From positions 1 through 6,026 of the forward strand of contig JAENXM010000109.1 in NCBI GenBank assembly GCA_016649525.1: 6,026 bases of DNA. Reading direction: 5' to 3'. The DNA is from Actinomycetota bacterium (GTDB taxonomy: Bacteria; Actinomycetota; Geothermincolia; Fen-727; Anoxymicrobiaceae). The position numbers and the translations under genes are program-made. The first letter of the stretch is position 1. Each line of letters begins with the position of its first letter. Below are positions 1-6,026 of the stretch, piece after piece. The notes beneath the pieces were generated by a model, which saw only the letters and a list, made by a program, of their open reading frames with translations, had not been told where the DNA came from and did not search any database.

Positions 1-17
1 AACAGGGGTCCATCTAA

Positions 18-23
18 TATAAT
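18..23 (+). promoter_or_regulatory. Possible promoter -10 box (TATAAT)
   Basis: A perfect sigma-70-type TATAAT lies in a short A/T-rich patch (12-23) within otherwise GC-rich DNA, upstream of fhs and on its strand. A -35 box at usual spacing would fall at or just outside the left edge of the window, so it cannot be checked. If real, transcription would start near 30 and give a leader of about 180 bases before the fhs start codon. The patch also reads TATATT on the opposite strand, so direction is not certain. Confidence 0.3.
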
Positions 24-34
24 CTGCCCGTGCG

Positions 35-52
35 TGCCTCCTTACGGGGGCA
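35..52 (+). repeat. Short inverted repeat, possible hairpin
   Basis: TGCCTCC at 35-41 pairs with GGGGGCA at 46-52 around the loop TTAC, giving seven pairs including one G-T. The following bases AACATTTGTG are not a proper U-tract, so this is a weak terminator candidate for an upstream gene outside the window. It could equally be a leader stem if transcription starts near 30. Confidence 0.3.
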
Positions 53-198
53 ACATTTGTGTTAGTGTCTGCGAAGATCACGAACGTATCCTTTTAAGGT
101 CTAAATCCATGCCTGAAAGGGGTTGATGCGAAAGACGTGAGCTGTATTCAATCGCCTACCAAGTTTCTGACCTGTTCGGGTCTTTGATCTTGTGAAAA

Positions 199-206
199 AA
201 GGAGGA
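199..206 (+). promoter_or_regulatory. Ribosome binding site that fixes the fhs start
   Basis: AAGGAGGA is close to a full Shine-Dalgarno match and ends three bases before the ATG at 210. An in-frame GTG at 192 lies upstream of this site and has no Shine-Dalgarno of its own. Starting there would translate the binding site itself as Lys-Gly-Gly. The ATG at 210 is therefore the better start. Confidence 0.85.
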
Positions 207-209
207 ACA

Positions 210-1925
210 ATGGTAAAAGTCCCCAGCGACCTCGAGATCGCGCAGGCCGCGAAGCTGCAGCCCGTAGTCGACATAGCGAAGAAGATCGGGCTTGAAGAGG
301 ATGACCTCGAGCTGTACGGGAAATACAAGGCTAAGGTCCACCTCGATGTAATCGACAGGCTCAAGGACAAGCCCACCGCGAAGTACATCGACGTGACCGC
401 GATAACTCCCACCCCCCTCGGTGAGGGAAAGACCGTAACCTCTATAGGCCTCACCGAATCCCTTAACAAGATAGGCAAGAATGCGATGATATGCATTCGC
501 GAGCCCAGCATGGGACCCGTTTTCGGGATAAAGGGCGGTGCCGCCGGGGGAGGCTACAGCCAGGTCGTTCCCATGGAGGATTTGAACCTCCACTTCACCG
601 GCGACATACACGCGGTCGGCGCGGCCAACAACCTTCTGGCCGCGTACGTCGATACCAGCATCCTGCTCCGAAACCCGCTCGACATAGACCTTTTGAGTAT
701 CTCGTGGCGCAGGGTCATGGACATCAGCGACCGGGCGCTTCGCGAGATAGTGATCGGGCTCGGCGGAAGGCAGAACGGGTACCCGCGCCAGACCGGGTTC
801 GACATCACCGTGGCGTCCGAGGTCATGGCAATCCTGGCCCTGGCGGACGGTCTCGACGACCTTCGCGCCAGGCTCGGAAGGATAGTCATAGGATATAACC
901 GTGACAGCAAGCCAGTGACTGCGGAGGACCTGAAGTGCGCTGGAGCGATGGCGGTACTGCTCAAGGACGCCATACAGCCGAACATTATCCAGACGCTCGA
1001 GGGGAACCCGTGCTTTATGCACGCGGGCCCCTTCGCGAACATAGCCCAGGGTAATAGCTCTGTCGTGGCAGACATCATCGCCACAAAGGTCGCGGATTAC
1101 GTGGTGACGGAAAGCGGTTTCGGGGCCGACTGCGGCGCTGAGAAGATGATGCATATCAAGGTGAGGGCTATGGAGAAGTTCGGGATACGGCCGGACTGCG
1201 TGGTGATCACTACAACGGTTCGCGCGCTCAAAATGCACGGCGGCGCGTTCGAGGCGAGGCCGGGGAGGCCGATTCCGGAGGAAGTGCAGGCCAAGGAGAA
1301 CTATCCCGCGCTGGAGGAAGGCTGCCAGAACCTCGTCAAGCACATCGAGAACATGAAGCAGTTCGGCGTACCGGTGGTCGTGACTATAAACCGCAGGACC
1401 TCCGACAAGGACAAGGAAGTCACTGCGGTACACGATTTCGCCGTAAAGGCCGGAGCCGACTTCTGCGAGCCGATAGAGGTATGGGCCAAGGGCGGTGAGG
1501 GAGGCAGGGAGGCCGCCGAGGCCGTCGTGAAGGCCTGCGAGATGAAGAGCGACTTCCACTACCTGTACGACCTGGAGGACTCGATCAAGGAAAAGATAGA
1601 GACTATAGCCACGAAGATATACGGCGCGGATGGTGTGGACTACACCCCGGTCGCTGACGCGGCCATCAAGCGTCTCACCGACGCCGGCTTTGGCGATCTG
1701 CCCCTCTGCATGGCGAAGACCCATCTGTCGCTCACACATGACCCGAATCTCAAGGGACGCCCGACCGGGTGGCGCCTGCCCATCCGCGACGTCAGCCCGT
1801 CCGTGGGCGCGGGCTTCATCTTCCCGCTCTGCGGCGACATGAGGACTATGCCTGGACTCCCGAGTGAGCCGGCCGGGAACAGGGTGGACCTTGCGGAGGG
1901 CGGCCGGATAGTCGGGTTGTTCTAG
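210..1925 (+). CDS. fhs: Formate-tetrahydrofolate ligase (10-formyl-THF synthetase)
   Basis: This cytoplasmic enzyme joins formate to tetrahydrofolate using ATP, the entry step of the Wood-Ljungdahl methyl branch. From the ATG the protein has 571 residues, near the usual 555-560. Visible motifs are the P-loop TPTPLGEGKT (66-75), the signature EPSMGPVFGIKGGAAGGGY (98-116), LNLHFTGDIHA (125-135), TVRALKMHGG (336-345), EVWAKGGEGG (423-432) and the ending MPGLP...GLF. The whole family sequence is present with no frameshift. Compared with the Moorella enzyme as I remember it, several stretches are divergent. Around 148-154, TSILLRN replaces the NHxxQGN-type segment at equal length. The loop after KMHGG is longer, and the INxFPTDTE-type segment reads INRRTSDKDKE. 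It is the first of five pathway genes on this strand. Identification is firm; the divergence comments rest on memory. Confidence 0.97.
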   Translation: MVKVPSDLEIAQAAKLQPVVDIAKKIGLEEDDLELYGKYKAKVHLDVIDRLKDKPTAKYIDVTAITPTPLGEGKTVTSIGLTESLNKIGKNAMICIREPSMGPVFGIKGGAAGGGYSQVVPMEDLNLHFTGDIHAVGAANNLLAAYVDTSILLRNPLDIDLLSISWRRVMDISDRALREIVIGLGGRQNGYPRQTGFDITVASEVMAILALADGLDDLRARLGRIVIGYNRDSKPVTAEDLKCAGAMAVLLKDAIQPNIIQTLEGNPCFMHAGPFANIAQGNSSVVADIIATKVADYVVTESGFGADCGAEKMMHIKVRAMEKFGIRPDCVVITTTVRALKMHGGAFEARPGRPIPEEVQAKENYPALEEGCQNLVKHIENMKQFGVPVVVTINRRTSDKDKEVTAVHDFAVKAGADFCEPIEVWAKGGEGGREAAEAVVKACEMKSDFHYLYDLEDSIKEKIETIATKIYGADGVDYTPVADAAIKRLTDAGFGDLPLCMAKTHLSLTHDPNLKGRPTGWRLPIRDVSPSVGAGFIFPLCGDMRTMPGLPSEPAGNRVDLAEGGRIVGLF

Positions 1926-1990
1926 GCTTTATTGCATTCACCCGTGGGACGGGCTGAAGGGAACCGACTGCGGGGGCCGGAGAGTTTAAT
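1926..1990 (+). other. fhs-acsV intergenic spacer with a small hairpin
   Basis: This 65-base gap is the only sizeable one between genes here. CCCGT (1941-1945) pairs with ACGGG (1949-1953) around a GGG loop, and CCG (1964-1966) can pair with CGG (1971-1973). Neither stem is followed by a T-run, so I do not call a terminator and expect read-through from fhs into acsV. GGAG at 1979-1982 is the likely ribosome binding site for acsV, 8 bases before its ATG. Confidence 0.5.
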
Positions 1991-3967
1991 ATGGAAAAGG
2001 TCAAAGTCTGCTTTTATCCTGCGAATGTCTGCATGGAGGTTCCGAAGGGAGAGAACCTGCTGCGGGCGGCCATGCAGGCGGACGTGCACATCAACGCATC
2101 ATGCGGTGGTGACGGCTACTGCGGCAAGTGCAGGGTGATAATAGAGAAGGGCGAGGTCGAGCAGAAGCTGCAGGCGAAGCTCACCGAGGAGGAGGCTAAG
2201 CAGGGCTATGCGCTGGCCTGCTCCTCCACGGTCGAGTCGGACCTCGATGTGCGTGTGCCGATAGAGAGCCAGCTCGGCGACAAGAGGGTGCTCGAGAGAA
2301 AGCCGCCCATCCCTCTCAAGGGCTACACGCTCTCGGCGAAGGACTGGGCCGAGCGGCTACCGCAGTGGGAGCTCAACCCCCCGACGACCAAGATCCGTCT
2401 TCTGCTCGAAAAACCGACGATCGAGGACAACCTTAGCGACGGGGAGCGCATAAAGCGTGAGCTCTCGCGCCTTGTAGGGCTCAAGGACGTCGTCATAGAC
2501 TACCCGATGCTGCAGGCCCTCCCTGGCCTGATACGCGCTTCGAGCTTCGACGTGACGGTCACGGTGCTCGACCGGGGCCAGGAGATAAGGGCGGTCAGGC
2601 TTGAGAAGGGTGACACGTCGCCCAGGCAGGCCGCTATCGCCATCGACCTCGGCACGACCACTATTTCCACACAGCTCGTTGACCTCCAGACCGGTGAGGT
2701 CATCGCTGAGGCCGCTGACTACAACGGGCAGATAACATACGGCGAGGATATCATCACCCGCATAATCTACTCTACCCGCGCGACCGGCCTAGCCAAACTC
2801 CAGTCCGCGGCCGTCAACGTCATCTGGAACCTGGTGCAGCAGCTCGTCGAGAAGACAGGGACCGAGTTCTGCAGTATAACGCACCTCTGCATATCGGGAA
2901 ACACGGTCATGATCCACCTGCTTCTGGGCATAGACCCGCGGTACATCAGGGTCGACCCGTATATACCGGTGGCCACCCATTTCCCCTGGATAAAGGCGAG
3001 CAACATCGGCATAAGGATAGCCTCCGGTGTATACCTCCGCTGCACACCCTGCGTCGCGTCTTACGTCGGTGGCGACATAGTGGCCGGTGTCCTTGCTTCC
3101 GGCATGTTCAACTCCGAGAAGCTGACCCTTTACATCGACATCGGCACTAACGGGGAGATGTGTCTGGGGAACAAGGACTGGCTGCTGTCGTGTTCGTGCT
3201 CCGCGGGGCCGGCCTTCGAGGGTGCCGGAGTCAAGCACGGCATGAGGGCGACCAGTGGCGCCATCGAGCAGGTCCGCATAAACGAGGCGACATACGAGCC
3301 TATGATCATAACCATCGGGAACCGGAGGCCTATCGGGATATGCGGCTCCGGCCTGATCGACGTCCTCGCGGAACTCTTTCTCGCCGGTGTCATAGACGAG
3401 CGTGGGAAGGTCAACGTGGAAATCGACACGCAGCGGACGCGGCAGGGTGACTCGGGCGGCGAGTACGTACTGGCATGGGCCGACGAGAGCGGGACGAACC
3501 GCGATATCGTCATCACCGATGTGGACATCGACAACCTGATAAGGGCAAAGGCTGCCATATTCGCTGGCATAAACATACTGCTCGAAGAGGTCTCGATAGA
3601 TTTCGACCAGGTCGAGGAGATCTTGATTGCGGGGGCGTTCGGGCGGTACATCGAGATAGACAAGGCCATCATCATCGGTATCCTCCCGGACATTGATACG
3701 GACAAGATAAAGTTCGTCGGGAACGGGTCGCTTCTGGGCAGTTACCTGATGGCACTTTCAAAAAACATGATAGCGGAGGCCGACAAGATCGCTGACATGA
3801 TGACATATCTGGAGCTTTCAACCAACCCACGCTTCATGGACCAGTACATCTCGGCTCTTTTCCTACCGCACACCAACGTGGAGGATTTCCCAACGGTCAC
3901 ACGCCGGCTCGAAGAGGCACGAAAGAGAGGGCGCCTCGGCGCGGCCGCCGGGGGTGGGCAGAGTTGA
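1991..3967 (+). CDS. acsV: RACo, reductive activator of the corrinoid iron-sulfur protein
   Basis: RACo uses ATP to drive one-electron reduction of the inactive Co(II) corrinoid protein to Co(I), restoring the methyl carrier of acetyl-CoA synthesis. The 658-residue protein shows the expected order. An N-terminal [2Fe-2S] ferredoxin domain (about 1-95) has ligands Cys38, Cys44, Cys47 and Cys77. A linker and middle domain (about 96-212) follow. The C-terminal actin/Hsp70-like (ASKHA) ATPase portion (about 213-630, DUF4445 type) has the phosphate loop AIDLGTTT (217-224), YIDIGTNGEM (381-390), CSAGPAFEGAG (403-413), ICGSGLIDVL (450-459) and LIAGAFGRYIEID (545-557). Length is slightly above the roughly 630 residues of the Carboxydothermus protein, partly from a Gly/Ala-rich tail (648-658). 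Related ferredoxin-ASKHA activators serve other corrinoid methyltransferases, but the cooC, fhs, fchA and folD neighbours favour the acetyl-CoA pathway role. Confidence 0.92.
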   Translation: MEKVKVCFYPANVCMEVPKGENLLRAAMQADVHINASCGGDGYCGKCRVIIEKGEVEQKLQAKLTEEEAKQGYALACSSTVESDLDVRVPIESQLGDKRVLERKPPIPLKGYTLSAKDWAERLPQWELNPPTTKIRLLLEKPTIEDNLSDGERIKRELSRLVGLKDVVIDYPMLQALPGLIRASSFDVTVTVLDRGQEIRAVRLEKGDTSPRQAAIAIDLGTTTISTQLVDLQTGEVIAEAADYNGQITYGEDIITRIIYSTRATGLAKLQSAAVNVIWNLVQQLVEKTGTEFCSITHLCISGNTVMIHLLLGIDPRYIRVDPYIPVATHFPWIKASNIGIRIASGVYLRCTPCVASYVGGDIVAGVLASGMFNSEKLTLYIDIGTNGEMCLGNKDWLLSCSCSAGPAFEGAGVKHGMRATSGAIEQVRINEATYEPMIITIGNRRPIGICGSGLIDVLAELFLAGVIDERGKVNVEIDTQRTRQGDSGGEYVLAWADESGTNRDIVITDVDIDNLIRAKAAIFAGINILLEEVSIDFDQVEEILIAGAFGRYIEIDKAIIIGILPDIDTDKIKFVGNGSLLGSYLMALSKNMIAEADKIADMMTYLELSTNPRFMDQYISALFLPHTNVEDFPTVTRRLEEARKRGRLGAAAGGGQS

Positions 3968-4737
3968 CCACTGTCATCGCCGTCTCCGGCAAAGGTGGGA
4001 CGGGGAAGACCACCCTTTCGGCGCTTATAACACGTTATCTGGTGGAAGAGGGATTGAAGCCTGTCCTCGCGGTAGACGCGGACTCGAACAGTAACTTGGA
4101 CGTGGTTCTGGGGGCTGATATGAAGGCGACCATCGGCGGCGTCAGAGAGGATATGAGCGAGAAGGTACAGAAGCAGCAGCTTCCCGCAGGGATGTCGAAG
4201 CAGGACGTGCTCGAGATGCAGATAGAGCAGGCGCTCGTGGAGACCCCCGATTTCGAGCTGATCAGCATGGGTCGCCCGGAAGGGCCGGGTTGCTACTGCG
4301 CGGTCAACAACATGCTGAGGGTCATACTCGACCGCATCGAGGATTCCTACCGCTTTGTGGTAATCGACAACGAGGCCGGCATGGAGCACCTGAGCAGGAG
4401 GACTACCCGCGGGGTCGACATCATGTTCATAGTGAGCGACCCGTCCAGGCGCGGCCTGGACACGGCGGTCAGGATACGGGACCTAGCCCGGCAGCTCAAG
4501 CTCGACGTGCGCAGGTTCTACCTCGTGGTCTCAAGGGTGAGGGGATCCCTTGAGGGACCACTTGCGGAGGCCGTGGAGCAGCTGGATATCGAGCTCGCCG
4601 GTGTTATCACCGATGATCCCGAGATATCGAGACTCGAGGAGGGGGGGGAACCGCTGACCGGGCTCGGAGCCGACTCGGAGGCGCGGAGCGCCGTCAGGGG
4701 CATGATGAAGAACGTCCTTCAGGAGGTGAAGGGGTAG
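3964..4737 (+). CDS. cooC: CooC/AcsF-type nickel-insertion ATPase (CODH/ACS maturation)
   Basis: This is a MinD/ParA-family P-loop ATPase of 257 residues that, by family, helps deliver nickel to CO dehydrogenase or acetyl-CoA synthase. Motifs seen are the deviant Walker A KGGTGKTT (10-17, signature Lys at 10), the switch region VDADSNSNL (37-45), the metal-binding CxC as Cys110-Tyr-Cys112, and the Walker B-like VVIDNEAGMEHLSRR (132-146). The CxC pair separates CooC from ordinary ParA/MinD proteins. Translation starts at TTG (3964), overlapping the acsV stop by 4 bases, with a G-rich ribosome binding site inside the acsV end; this indicates coupling. Whether the client is CODH (CooC) or ACS (AcsF) cannot be told from this sequence. 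A run of eight Gs at 4641-4648 keeps frame here and is discussed in the findings. Confidence 0.93.
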   Translation: MTTVIAVSGKGGTGKTTLSALITRYLVEEGLKPVLAVDADSNSNLDVVLGADMKATIGGVREDMSEKVQKQQLPAGMSKQDVLEMQIEQALVETPDFELISMGRPEGPGCYCAVNNMLRVILDRIEDSYRFVVIDNEAGMEHLSRRTTRGVDIMFIVSDPSRRGLDTAVRIRDLARQLKLDVRRFYLVVSRVRGSLEGPLAEAVEQLDIELAGVITDDPEISRLEEGGEPLTGLGADSEARSAVRGMMKNVLQEVKG

Positions 4738-5364
4738 ATGTACCTGGAAGGCAAGATGGCGGGTTTCATCGACGAGCTGGCTTCGAGCTCCCCTGAGCCC
4801 GGGGGCGGTGCGGCGAGCGCGGCGGCTGCGGCCCTTGGAGCGGCGCTCGTGAGCATGGTGGCCAATCTTACGGTGGGCAAGGAGAAGTACGCGGATGTCC
4901 AGGACCGGATAGCCGGGTTGCTGGAGGCATCCGAGAAGACCCGGGGCGAGCTGCAGGACCTCGTGCAGAAGGATACAGAGGTGTACGGGGTGCTGGCGGC
5001 GGCGTTCAAGATGCCCCGCGGGACCGACGAGGAGAAAGCAAAGCGGAACGAGGCTGTGCAGTCAGCTCTCAGGGAAGCTACGGCGGTACCGTTCGCGATC
5101 GCAGAGAAGTGTCTCGAGGTGGCGAAGCTGTCCGAGGTCGCTGCCGAAATCGGAAACGTGAACGCTGTGAGCGACGCGGGCGTAGCCGCGCTCCTCGCGG
5201 AGTCGGGCGCGCAGTGCGCTGCCCTGAACGTTAAGATAAATCTCAACAGCATAGATGACAAGGATATTGTCCAGGAGAAATGGGAAGCGATTAAGGATAT
5301 ACTTTCACGAGCGCAAAAGCTGAGAGAGAAAGTGGTGAAGGTCACCTACGAGAAACTGGGCTGA
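4738..5364 (+). CDS. fchA: Methenyl-tetrahydrofolate cyclohydrolase (FTCD cyclodeaminase family)
   Basis: The 208-residue protein matches the cyclodeaminase/cyclohydrolase family (PF04961). The glycine/alanine-rich PGGGAASAAAAALGAALV (21-38) is the family hallmark. Asp79, in KDTEVYGVL (78-86), sits where the catalytic Asp of FTCD is expected, and GNVNAVSDAGVAALL (139-153) is the conserved second half. No formiminotransferase domain is attached. Family members act either as formimino-THF cyclodeaminase in histidine breakdown or as 5,10-methenyl-THF cyclohydrolase. Placement between Wood-Ljungdahl genes and directly before folD favours the second, interconverting 10-formyl-THF and methenyl-THF. 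The ATG follows the cooC stop immediately, with the ribosome binding site AGGAGGTGA (4721-4729) inside cooC, so the two are translationally coupled. The enzyme is cytoplasmic and mostly helical, with no membrane segment apparent. Confidence 0.9.
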   Translation: MYLEGKMAGFIDELASSSPEPGGGAASAAAAALGAALVSMVANLTVGKEKYADVQDRIAGLLEASEKTRGELQDLVQKDTEVYGVLAAAFKMPRGTDEEKAKRNEAVQSALREATAVPFAIAEKCLEVAKLSEVAAEIGNVNAVSDAGVAALLAESGAQCAALNVKINLNSIDDKDIVQEKWEAIKDILSRAQKLREKVVKVTYEKLG

Positions 5365-5374
5365 GGAGGTAAAG

Positions 5375-6026
5375 ATGTCAGCAGAGATAATAGACGGCAA
5401 CGCGGTGGCAGATGAGATCAAGCAGGAGATAATCGAGGAGAAGAACAGGCTCGAAGAAAAGGGCATAACCCCGGGGATCGCCACGCTTATGGTCGGTGAC
5501 GACTTCGGTGCGAGGATGTACCGGGGCCAGGTCGAGAAGAACTGCGGGTCGGTCGGCTTCAACTACATCGAGAAGACCCTTCCGGCGGAGACCACGGAGG
5601 AAGAAGTGGTGAAGGTCGTTGAAGAGCTCAACGAGGACCCCACGGTCAGCGGGATACTCCCCCTGAGGCCTTTCCCCGAGCACATATCAGACTCAGCCGT
5701 CATCAACACCATAAGGGTCGACAGGGACATCGACTGTTTCCACCCGTTCAATATGGGTCGCCTGACCCTCGGAGAGCCTACACTCGCCCCCTGTACCCCG
5801 TCGGCGTGCGTGGAGCTGCTCGAGAGGGTAGGGCTCGACTTCGAGGGTGCTGAGGTCGTAGTGGTAGGTCACAGCAACATCGTGGGAAAGCCTGTCGCGC
5901 TGCTGGCGCTCAACCGGAACGCCACCACGAGCGTGACACATATATTCACCTCGCAGGCCGGGAACCTGGAGAAGCACACGACGGCCGCCGACATACTGAT
6001 CGTGGCCGCCGGGAAGGCCGGCCTGG
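5375..6026 (+). CDS. folD: Methylene-tetrahydrofolate dehydrogenase FolD, 3' end outside window
   Basis: The first 217 residues of a protein usually about 280-300 long are present, open to the window edge. AGGAGGT (5364-5370) sets the ATG start, 10 bases after the fchA stop. Family features are IIDG (5-8), ILPLRPFP (94-101), DIDCFHPFNMGRL (118-130), APCTP (138-142) and the nucleotide-binding VVGHSNIVGKP (163-173). Bifunctional FolD carries YxxxK and a VQLPLP segment. Here Tyr49 is kept, but the Lys position is Val53 and the Gln position is Leu97, while Asp120 is kept. Loss of this Lys is known to abolish cyclohydrolase activity in FolD/MTHFD1 enzymes, so I infer a dehydrogenase-only enzyme that depends on FchA. 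The site equivalent to the 2'-phosphate-binding Arg of NADP-type FolD reads Ile190, which hints at NAD use. Family assignment is firm, activity is inferred. Confidence 0.92.
   Translation, partial: MSAEIIDGNAVADEIKQEIIEEKNRLEEKGITPGIATLMVGDDFGARMYRGQVEKNCGSVGFNYIEKTLPAETTEEEVVKVVEELNEDPTVSGILPLRPFPEHISDSAVINTIRVDRDIDCFHPFNMGRLTLGEPTLAPCTPSACVELLERVGLDFEGAEVVVVGHSNIVGKPVALLALNRNATTSVTHIFTSQAGNLEKHTTAADILIVAAGKAGL

Larger units (their letters stand above)
24..209 (+). other. Non-coding leader upstream of fhs
   Basis: I see no credible coding sequence here. The stretch carries short inverted repeats. A 7-bp stem with a 4-base loop (35-52) contains one G-T pair and has no T-run after it. CCTTTT (90-95) can pair with GAAAGG (115-120). 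A 5-bp stem with a GTTC loop (169-182) is followed by TTTGATCTT. I looked for the conserved cores of the ZTP (pfl), tetrahydrofolate and cobalamin riboswitches, which would fit this pathway, and did not recognise any. The region may be an untranslated leader with regulatory structure or simply a spacer. Confidence 0.4.

Noticed and set aside
123..150. Promoter-like pair TTGATG (123-128) and TATTCA (145-150), spacing 16
   Set aside because: The -10 half matches the consensus at only three of six positions. It could be real, but is too weak to list as a feature.
192..209. Upstream GTG start for fhs adding six residues
   Set aside because: The added codons overlap the AAGGAGGA ribosome binding site, and no Shine-Dalgarno precedes the GTG.
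156..1739. Long open frame of 527 codons on the minus strand, antisense to fhs
   Set aside because: Its translation shows no recognisable family, it lies almost wholly over the well-supported fhs gene, and GC-rich coding DNA commonly leaves such open antisense frames.
1941..1973. Terminator between fhs and acsV
   Set aside because: The stems are only 5 and 3 bp and no T-run follows either.
3130..3705. Minus-strand open frame of 191 codons within acsV
   Set aside because: It has no family resemblance or start context and lies entirely inside the conserved ATPase domain of RACo.
4719..5345. Minus-strand open frame of 208 codons covering fchA
   Set aside because: It mirrors the alanine-rich fchA reading frame and gives a Ser/Ala-rich product without motifs.

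Overview
The window holds five same-strand genes of the Wood-Ljungdahl (reductive acetyl-CoA) pathway: fhs, acsV (RACo), cooC, fchA and the first part of folD. The DNA is bacterial-looking and fairly GC-rich, with Shine-Dalgarno sites and frequent ATA (Ile) and AGG (Arg) codons. The gene content points to a strictly anaerobic acetogen or another organism running this pathway. A deep-branching actinobacterial, clostridial or Chloroflexi-type lineage is possible, but the sequence alone does not settle the phylum.

Layout. Positions 1-209 are a non-coding leader with a perfect TATAAT near the left edge and a few short inverted repeats. Next comes formate-tetrahydrofolate ligase (210-1925). A 65-base gap leads to the corrinoid protein activator RACo (1991-3967). 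The CooC-type nickel-insertion ATPase overlaps RACo by 4 bases (3964-4737). Methenyl-THF cyclohydrolase FchA begins on the base after the CooC stop codon (4738-5364). FolD starts 10 bases later (5375) and runs off the right edge. From acsV onward the spacing implies translational coupling in one operon. fhs is probably in the same transcript, because its gap shows no convincing terminator.

How the genes work together. Fhs, FchA and FolD catalyse three consecutive methyl-branch steps: formate to 10-formyl-THF, to 5,10-methenyl-THF, to 5,10-methylene-THF. RACo and CooC are ATP-dependent service proteins for the other branch. RACo re-reduces the corrinoid iron-sulfur protein that carries the methyl group, and CooC serves nickel-cluster assembly in CO dehydrogenase/acetyl-CoA synthase. 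Those target enzymes are not in the window and may be encoded nearby.

The most informative observation is in FolD. Aligned without gaps to E. coli FolD as I remember it, the catalytic Lys of the YxxxK motif is Val53 and the VQLPLP segment reads PLRPFP. This predicts a FolD that keeps dehydrogenase activity but has lost cyclohydrolase activity, which would explain why a dedicated cyclohydrolase (FchA) sits immediately upstream. I see no mobile element, CRISPR array, RNA gene or clearly new system.
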